The notes beneath the pieces are model-generated. The model saw only the letters and a program-made list of their open reading frames with translations, had not been told where the DNA came from and ran no database searches. This document shows, piece after piece, positions 59,284 through 64,000 of a stretch of DNA of 64,000 bases. This DNA is from Rhodomicrobium vannielii ATCC 17100 (lineage in GTDB: Bacteria > Pseudomonadota > Alphaproteobacteria > Rhizobiales > Rhodomicrobiaceae). The stretch lies in the NCBI RefSeq assembly GCF_000166055.1, contig NC_014664.1, positions 3,875,501 to 3,939,500 of the forward strand, in the 5' to 3' direction. Position 1 is the first letter of the stretch; every line of letters begins with the position of its first letter. The translations under genes were made by a program, and so were the position numbers.

Positions 59284-60111
59284 ATGTCGTCTGTAAACAA
59301 AGTAGAAGGAATTTACGCCGGGGTTGATGTCGGCTCGCTGGCTTCCAAGTCCGTGGTGCTGCGCGACGGCGAGATCATCGGCCAGGCCATAATTGCCAGC
59401 GGGCTTAGCTCGGACGCCAGCGGCAAGAGCGTGTTGCTGGAGGCTCTTGCCAACGCTGGCGTGGAACTCGCGGACGTTAACCACGTTGTCGCGACAGGCT
59501 ATGGACGCATCACCGCATCTTACGCCACCAAGACGATAACCGAAATCAGTTGCCACGCCAGAGGCACCAACTTCCTCTATCCGAACGTGCGCACCATCAT
59601 CGACATGGGCGGCCAGGATTGCAAGGCAATCCGCGTCGACGGCACCGGCAACGTCAGCGATTTTGCCATGAACGACAAGTGCGCAGCCGGCACCGGCCGC
59701 TTCCTTGAAGTCATGGCCGGCGTTTTCAAGACGCCGCTCGGTGAACTCGGGGATCTGGCGCTGAAGGCGACCGGACACGTGCCCATGAGCAGCACCTGCA
59801 CCGTCTTCGTCGAGTCCGAGACGATCTCGCTGCTGGCGCGTGGAGAAAATCCGTCCAACATCCTGGCCGGCATCCATTATGCGATCGCGCGCCGCATTGC
59901 CGGGCTTTTCGCCCGCGTGGGCATCGAAAGCGATGTCTTCTTCTCAGGCGGCGTCGCCAAGAACAAAGGCATGAAGGAAGCAATCGAAACCGTTCTCAAG
60001 GTCAGCATCGTCGAGCCGATTTTCGATCCGCAACTGACCGGTGCTCTCGGTGCCGCGGTGTTCGCGCAAGCCATCGGCGCGCGCGAGGCGAAGAAGCTGG
60101 TGGAGGCTTAG
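59284..60111 (+). CDS. HgdC/BcrAD-type activating ATPase (archerase)
   Basis: A 275-residue ASKHA-fold ATPase that would inject low-potential electrons into the HgdAB-like pair. Seen: GIYAGVDVGSLASKSVVL (phosphate 1 motif), ATGYGRITASYATKTITEIS, DMGGQDCKAIRVD, and the two Cys that share one 4Fe-4S cluster across the dimer: Cys133 (NDKCAAGTGRFLEVM) and Cys172 (SSTCTVFVESE), 39 residues apart as in HgdC. Also FSGGVAKNKGMKEAIE and PQLTGALGAAVFA. It ends the operon. Its length (about 260-275) is normal for HgdC-type activators. With an HgdAB-like pair and this activator, the set is a complete archerase system. Confidence 0.92.
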   Translation: MSSVNKVEGIYAGVDVGSLASKSVVLRDGEIIGQAIIASGLSSDASGKSVLLEALANAGVELADVNHVVATGYGRITASYATKTITEISCHARGTNFLYPNVRTIIDMGGQDCKAIRVDGTGNVSDFAMNDKCAAGTGRFLEVMAGVFKTPLGELGDLALKATGHVPMSSTCTVFVESETISLLARGENPSNILAGIHYAIARRIAGLFARVGIESDVFFSGGVAKNKGMKEAIETVLKVSIVEPIFDPQLTGALGAAVFAQAIGAREAKKLVEA

Positions 60112-60434
60112 TGCTGCGGATTTTACATTTGATGCACGCACCGCCTGTGGTCCCTTAATCGAATGCAAAAGTCGAAAGGCATTGGAATCAATCGGTTGTC
60201 AGTGCCTTCGAGGCGCATACGTTGCTTGGGCTGACCAAACGTATGCGCCGGAGCACCTGATCGGCCGAAATATACCGCCGAACGGCGCCCTCCCGAAATG
60301 GTCAGCGGCGCAATGAAAAATGGCTGCGCGGCGGTCGATTCAGCGACGACCGCCGCTTCTGCTTGCGAACGACATCACGGACAGGCGCCCCTTCCCCGCC
60401 GCGCGCCGATTTCAACAGGACATTGCATTTGCTG
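60112..60434. other. Intergenic region with two hairpins
   Basis: Between the archerase operon and the exporter genes. It contains a 12-bp stem GGCGCATACGTT/AACGTATGCGCC (60212-60249) and a 9-bp stem GCGGCGGTC/GACCGCCGC (60328-60356). A weak echo of the palindromic family at 50555 (TTTTACATTTGATGC) occurs near 60122. No gene is seen. Confidence 0.5.
60212..60249. terminator. Hairpin after the archerase operon
   Basis: A perfect 12-bp stem, GGCGCATACGTT and AACGTATGCGCC, with a 14-base loop, about 100 bases after the activator stop. It is a candidate terminator; no T-run follows. Confidence 0.5.
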
Positions 60435-61679
60435 ATGAATGGTCACGTGAAGGGCTTGTATGACCGCCTCGGTCTGGCCCGGATGGCAATATCGCTGCGG
60501 CATAGGAACTACCGACTGTTTTTCATCGGGCAATCGATTTCCAACGTCGGAAGCTGGATGCAGAAGATTGCTATCAGTTGGCTGGTCTACCGGATGACCG
60601 ACTCGGTCTTCATGCTCGGGTTTGCCACGTTCGTCGGTCAACTGCCATCCTTCGTGATCTCTCCCTTCGCGGGCGTGCTCGCCGACCGATGTAACCGTCG
60701 TACGCTGATGCTGGTCCTGCAAACGAGCCAACTCCTGGTCGCCGCGACGCTGGCGGCCATCGTCTGTCTCGGTGTGGCGCAGGTCTGGCAGTTGCTTTTA
60801 CTGAACTGCCTCATAGGCATTCTCAACGCCTGCGATCTGCCCGTTCGGCAATCCTTTACGGCGGAGATGATTGGCGAAGGCGAGGCGTCCGTCTTGAGCA
60901 ACGCGATCGCGCTCAACTCCACCATGATGAATCTAGCCAAATTGATCGGCCCGGTCCTCGCCGGAACGCTAATTACCATTGCGGGCGAAGGTGTCTGTTT
61001 TATATTCAATGCCGTCAGTTTTCTCGCCGTACTTGCCTCGCTTTGCATGATGCGTGTACCGCGTCGCAAGCTGCCGCCGCGCGGTGGCGCGATCCTCGGG
61101 GAACTGCTCGGCGGCCTTCGCTATGCCCGCCATCATTCCCATATTCGACGCACCCTCGTGCTACTGAGCGTCTTCGCGTTCCTTGGTCAGCCGCACATCT
61201 CCTTGCTGCCCGTTTTCGCCAAGGAGGTGCTCGGCGGCGGCCCGGATACACTTGGCGTCTTGATGGCCTGTCAAGGGCTAGGCGCGGTCTGCGGCGCGAT
61301 GTATCTGGCCGGACGCGCGTCGACGGAGGGCATTGAACGCTGCGTTGCGCTCGCCTGCATGCTCTACAGCGCGTGTCTGTTCGCCTTCACGTGCTCGCAA
61401 AACCAGGCGCTTTCCATGGCCCTGCTCGTAGTGACCGGCTTTGCCATGATGGTTCAGATGGCCGGGAGTAACACGATCCTGCAGACCCACACTGGTGCGG
61501 ATATGCGGGGCCGCATCATGAGCTTCTACGCCGTCGCGGTTATGGGTATGACGCCTCTGGGCAGCCTTATTGCCGGGGGGGTCGCTGATCGAATCGGAGT
61601 CGCGGACACAGTAGCAATCGGCGCTGGTCTCTGTCTGCTGGCTGGTCTTGGATCTTGGCGCCTGATCAAGAGCGAATGA
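60435..61679 (+). CDS. MFS transporter, EntS/enterobactin-exporter-like
   Basis: A 414-residue major facilitator with about 11-12 helices. Seen: RNYRLFFIGQSISNVGSWMQ, the MFS-3/EntS signature start; GFATFVGQLPSFVISPFAGV; LADRCNRRTLMLV (the A-motif loop); and a charge-poor second half ending GLGSWRLIKS. ATG 60435 is chosen; ATG 60483 (MAISLRHRNYR) is also possible. Its stop overlaps the next gene's start (ATGA), so it is an operon with the ABC exporter pair. The substrate is unknown; siderophores, drugs or a peptide are typical for the family. Confidence 0.85.
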   Translation: MNGHVKGLYDRLGLARMAISLRHRNYRLFFIGQSISNVGSWMQKIAISWLVYRMTDSVFMLGFATFVGQLPSFVISPFAGVLADRCNRRTLMLVLQTSQLLVAATLAAIVCLGVAQVWQLLLLNCLIGILNACDLPVRQSFTAEMIGEGEASVLSNAIALNSTMMNLAKLIGPVLAGTLITIAGEGVCFIFNAVSFLAVLASLCMMRVPRRKLPPRGGAILGELLGGLRYARHHSHIRRTLVLLSVFAFLGQPHISLLPVFAKEVLGGGPDTLGVLMACQGLGAVCGAMYLAGRASTEGIERCVALACMLYSACLFAFTCSQNQALSMALLVVTGFAMMVQMAGSNTILQTHTGADMRGRIMSFYAVAVMGMTPLGSLIAGGVADRIGVADTVAIGAGLCLLAGLGSWRLIKSE

Positions 61680-63481
61680 TGGGCGAAGCCGAGAAAACAC
61701 CTGAGGAATTCCAGACCAACACTGGAAAGTGGAAAGCATTCCTATGGTCGTATCTTCGGCGATACCGCCTGCGCCTGGCGTTTGGTGTGGCGTTTGTCGT
61801 TGCGCGCGACCTTATAGGTTACACCATTCCGCTCCTGATAAGCATCGGAATAGACACTTTGGCGCATTCGCCGAGAGAAACCGCCAGCGCAGGCGTCGCT
61901 CTTGTCAGTCTCGGCATCGCTGCTGCTGCCTTGCCGCGATTTGCATTTCAGACCGCCGCAAGGCTTAGCTTGATGTCGACCTCGCGCAACATCGAATACG
62001 AGATGCGCCGCGACTTGATGCGCCATTTCTTTGCACTTGACGCATCCTTCTGGTCTCGCACCCGTGTTGGCGACGCAATGGCTCACGCCGTCAACGACCT
62101 GAATGCCGTACGCATGATGGTCGGCCCGGGTGCGACGGCACTTTTTGAGGGAGTCACGGCGCTGCCTGTTGCCTTGGCGGTGATGGGTTGGGTGAATTGG
62201 CACTTGACATTGGCTGCGCTGCTCCCGCTGCCCTTTGCCTTTTGGGCGCTTCTGTACGCCGGGCGCATGATCCGCCATCGCTTCGATGCTATTCAGAGCC
62301 TGTTCTCCACCATGAGCGCCGCCGTCCAGCAGACGGTCTCCGGTGTTCGCGTGGTGCGAGCCTTCGTTCAGGAGCAAAACGAGACCAGCCGCTTCGACGA
62401 AATGAACCGTTCCTACGCGAAGTCCAACCGCGAACTGGCTTTGTACTCAAGTTCGCTCGATCCAATGCTGGCTTTTGCCACAGGTCTGTCGGTCCTGATT
62501 GTGCTCGGCTACGGCGGCAGGCTCGTCCTGGAAGGCAGCCTGAGTGTGGGCGACTTTGTCATGTTCACCACTTACATGGCCCTGCTGTCGCGTCCCGTCT
62601 CTTCTCTTGGGCGAGCTGTCAATCTGTTGCAACGCGGTGCCGCTTCAGTCGCCCGCTTGCACGCACTCTTCGCACAGAGGCCAAAAATCGTCGATCCCGG
62701 CGTTTCCGGCAAAGATAGCGGTGCCGCGCCCGTGCCGCTGCGCGAGCTTCAGTTCGATGACGTTTCAGTGAGCTTTGGAAAGAACGTCGCGCTGGCCGGA
62801 GTGAGCCTGCGGATTCCGTTCGGCAGCACGGTGGCGATTCTCGGCCCGACTGGGGCGGGGAAGACAACTCTAGCGCGGCTGATCCCGCGCTTGCTCGATC
62901 CGAGCTCCGGTTGCGTCCGTTTCGATGGTCGCGATGTGCGCGACATGCCGCTGGAACAGCTGCGCTCGCAGATCAGTCTGGCATCGCAGGAAACCTACCT
63001 TTTTAGCGCCACGCTCGGCGAAAACATCGCCATGGGCGCGCCGTCGGCGTCCGCTTCGCAGATTGCCGAAGCCGCACAGATGGCTGGCCTCGAAGAAGAT
63101 TTGCGCGCGTTTCCTCTCGGGTTGCAGACGATCGTTGGGGAGCGTGGCGTCATGCTCTCCGGCGGGCAGAAGCAGCGTGTCGCTCTGGCGCGAGCTCTGT
63201 TACGACGCCCGCGCATTCTGGTGCTTGATGACACGCTCTCCCGCGTCGACGCCGTGACCGCAGACTTCATACTGCGTCAGTTGCGGCATGCGTCCTGGTC
63301 GCAGACGACCGTCTTCATTGCAACCCGGATCGCTGCAGCACGGCATGCCGATCACATCGTGATCCTAAGCGAAGGGCGAGTGGTCGAGGCCGGGCGCCAT
63401 GACGAGCTGCTGGCGAGCAACAGCTACTATGCGCGGATGGCGCGCCTTCAAAATCTCGAACACGAGTTGGCGACGCTATGA
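61676..63481 (+). CDS. ABC exporter half-transporter with a degenerate ATPase site
   Basis: A 601-residue MsbA/LmrC-type half transporter: six membrane helices (RLAFGVAFVVARDLIGYTIP onward), then an ATPase domain with Walker A GPTGAGKTT and signature LSGGQKQR. Two catalytic residues are altered: Walker B reads RILVLDDTLSRVDA (Asp in place of the catalytic Glu) and the H-loop His is missing (ATRIAAARHADHI). This is the pattern of the non-catalytic half of heterodimeric exporters such as TM287/288. The next gene, overlapping by 4 bases, encodes the presumed catalytic half. Confidence 0.88.
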   Translation: MMGEAEKTPEEFQTNTGKWKAFLWSYLRRYRLRLAFGVAFVVARDLIGYTIPLLISIGIDTLAHSPRETASAGVALVSLGIAAAALPRFAFQTAARLSLMSTSRNIEYEMRRDLMRHFFALDASFWSRTRVGDAMAHAVNDLNAVRMMVGPGATALFEGVTALPVALAVMGWVNWHLTLAALLPLPFAFWALLYAGRMIRHRFDAIQSLFSTMSAAVQQTVSGVRVVRAFVQEQNETSRFDEMNRSYAKSNRELALYSSSLDPMLAFATGLSVLIVLGYGGRLVLEGSLSVGDFVMFTTYMALLSRPVSSLGRAVNLLQRGAASVARLHALFAQRPKIVDPGVSGKDSGAAPVPLRELQFDDVSVSFGKNVALAGVSLRIPFGSTVAILGPTGAGKTTLARLIPRLLDPSSGCVRFDGRDVRDMPLEQLRSQISLASQETYLFSATLGENIAMGAPSASASQIAEAAQMAGLEEDLRAFPLGLQTIVGERGVMLSGGQKQRVALARALLRRPRILVLDDTLSRVDAVTADFILRQLRHASWSQTTVFIATRIAAARHADHIVILSEGRVVEAGRHDELLASNSYYARMARLQNLEHELATL

Positions 63482-64000
63482 CAAGAGATGACGCCATGCT
63501 CCCCACCGCATCCGTCGACGAGGTTCCACCCAGGTTGGACGACTGGTCGGTGCTTACGAGACTCCTGGGCTTGCTGTCGCCCTATTGGGGGGAGGTAGCG
63601 GCCTCGGTACTTTGCGCACTGTTCGCTACGGCTCTCCAAATTATCAACCCGCTTCTGCTTTCCATCGCCATCGACAAGTATTTCCTCCACCACGAGCCAG
63701 CGATCGATTGGCTTCGCATCTGGCTGCCGCAGGATGCGCAACGCGGGCTGCTATTACTGTCGGTCCTCTTCTTTGCGGGCGTGGTCCTGTCATTCTTGTT
63801 TCAAAGCCTTCACGCGTATCTCGCTCAGAGCTCCGGGCAAAAGGCCATGGCCGACCTGCGCCATCGCATCTTTACACATTTGCATCGACTTCCGGTCGCC
63901 TTCTACGACGTCACTCCGGTGGGACGATTGGTGACCCGCGCCACCACCGATGTCGAGGCGCTCAACGATCTGTACACGAACGGCATAGTCTCGGTGCTAG
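63478..64000 (+). CDS. ABC exporter half-transporter, N-terminal part (gene runs off the right edge)
   Basis: From ATG 63478 (overlapping the previous stop) the frame is open to the window end, about 174 residues: WSVLTRLLGLLSPYWGEVAA, ALQIINPLLLSIAIDKYFLH, LSFLFQSLHAYLAQSSGQKA, and RHRIFTHLHRLPVAFYDVTP with VGRLVTRATTDVEALND, the classic start of an ABC type-1 exporter domain. The ATPase domain lies beyond the window. It should pair with the degenerate half-transporter upstream. Confidence 0.88.
   Translation, partial: MTRDDAMLPTASVDEVPPRLDDWSVLTRLLGLLSPYWGEVAASVLCALFATALQIINPLLLSIAIDKYFLHHEPAIDWLRIWLPQDAQRGLLLLSVLFFAGVVLSFLFQSLHAYLAQSSGQKAMADLRHRIFTHLHRLPVAFYDVTPVGRLVTRATTDVEALNDLYTNGIVSVL

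Overview
The window reads as GC-rich alphaproteobacterial DNA, most plausibly from a metabolically versatile, at least partly anaerobic member of the Rhizobiales/Hyphomicrobiales or Rhodospirillales. Support comes from codon use, the IS481/IS5/IS91-type remnants, and a nitrogenase-like methylthio-alkane reductase cluster of the kind known from purple non-sulfur bacteria. The organism assignment is inference. Almost every intact gene can be tied to capture or cleavage of organic sulfur compounds, so I read the window as an organosulfur-scavenging island.

Layout. 1-5.8 kb: arylsulfatase tail, TonB-dependent receptor 1, then tonB-exbB-exbD. 5.8-10.4 kb: a graveyard of IS91 and IS5 remnants, a livHM fragment split by an IS481 element, an acyl-CoA ligase tail, an integrase tail and a SoxZ-like tail. 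10.5-16.3 kb (minus strand): a sulfonate-type ABC importer, a sulfolactate dehydrogenase-like gene and sulfolactate sulfo-lyase (suyAB). 16.8-18.5 kb: a broken Crp/Fnr gene and a permease/MetY chimera. 18.8-31.8 kb: metY, a methyltransferase-like gene, a DMSP-lyase-like cupin, a second ABC importer, a DUF1847-like protein, a NifX/NafY-like protein and marBHDK-like genes. 31.8-33.1 kb: remnants. 33.1-36.8 kb: a Cys/Met-metabolism PLP enzyme, OsmC and acetyl-CoA synthetase. 37.1-43.4 kb: a third ABC importer, a glycyl radical enzyme and its activase. 43.4-45.7 kb: a beta-propeller protein and an enoyl-CoA hydratase. 45.8-47.8 kb: a second, apparently identical tonB-exbB-exbD set in inverted orientation. 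48.3-53.6 kb: a small ORF, cysK, an Rrf2 regulator and TonB-dependent receptor 2. 53.8-60.1 kb: a fourth ABC importer interleaved with two 2-hydroxyacyl-CoA dehydratase/benzoyl-CoA reductase-like subunits and their HgdC-type activating ATPase. 60.4-64 kb: an MFS exporter and a heterodimeric ABC exporter pair, the last gene cut by the window end.

How the genes may work together. The receptors and ExbBD-TonB would bring compounds across the outer membrane, and the four importers across the inner membrane. Several different C-S cleavage chemistries would then act: sulfo-lyase (SuyAB), nitrogenase-like reduction (Mar), glycyl-radical chemistry, and possibly HgdAB/C-type ATP-driven low-potential electron transfer. 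The released sulfite, sulfide or methanethiol would feed CysK, MetY and the second PLP enzyme. The two least explained parts are the HgdAB/C-ABC-TonB locus (51-60 kb) and the glycyl radical enzyme, whose usual Cys-x-Glu motif reads Cys-Val-Gly. A 2,058-bp inverted repeat carrying tonB-exbB-exbD brackets about 40 kb and could allow inversion of the whole segment.
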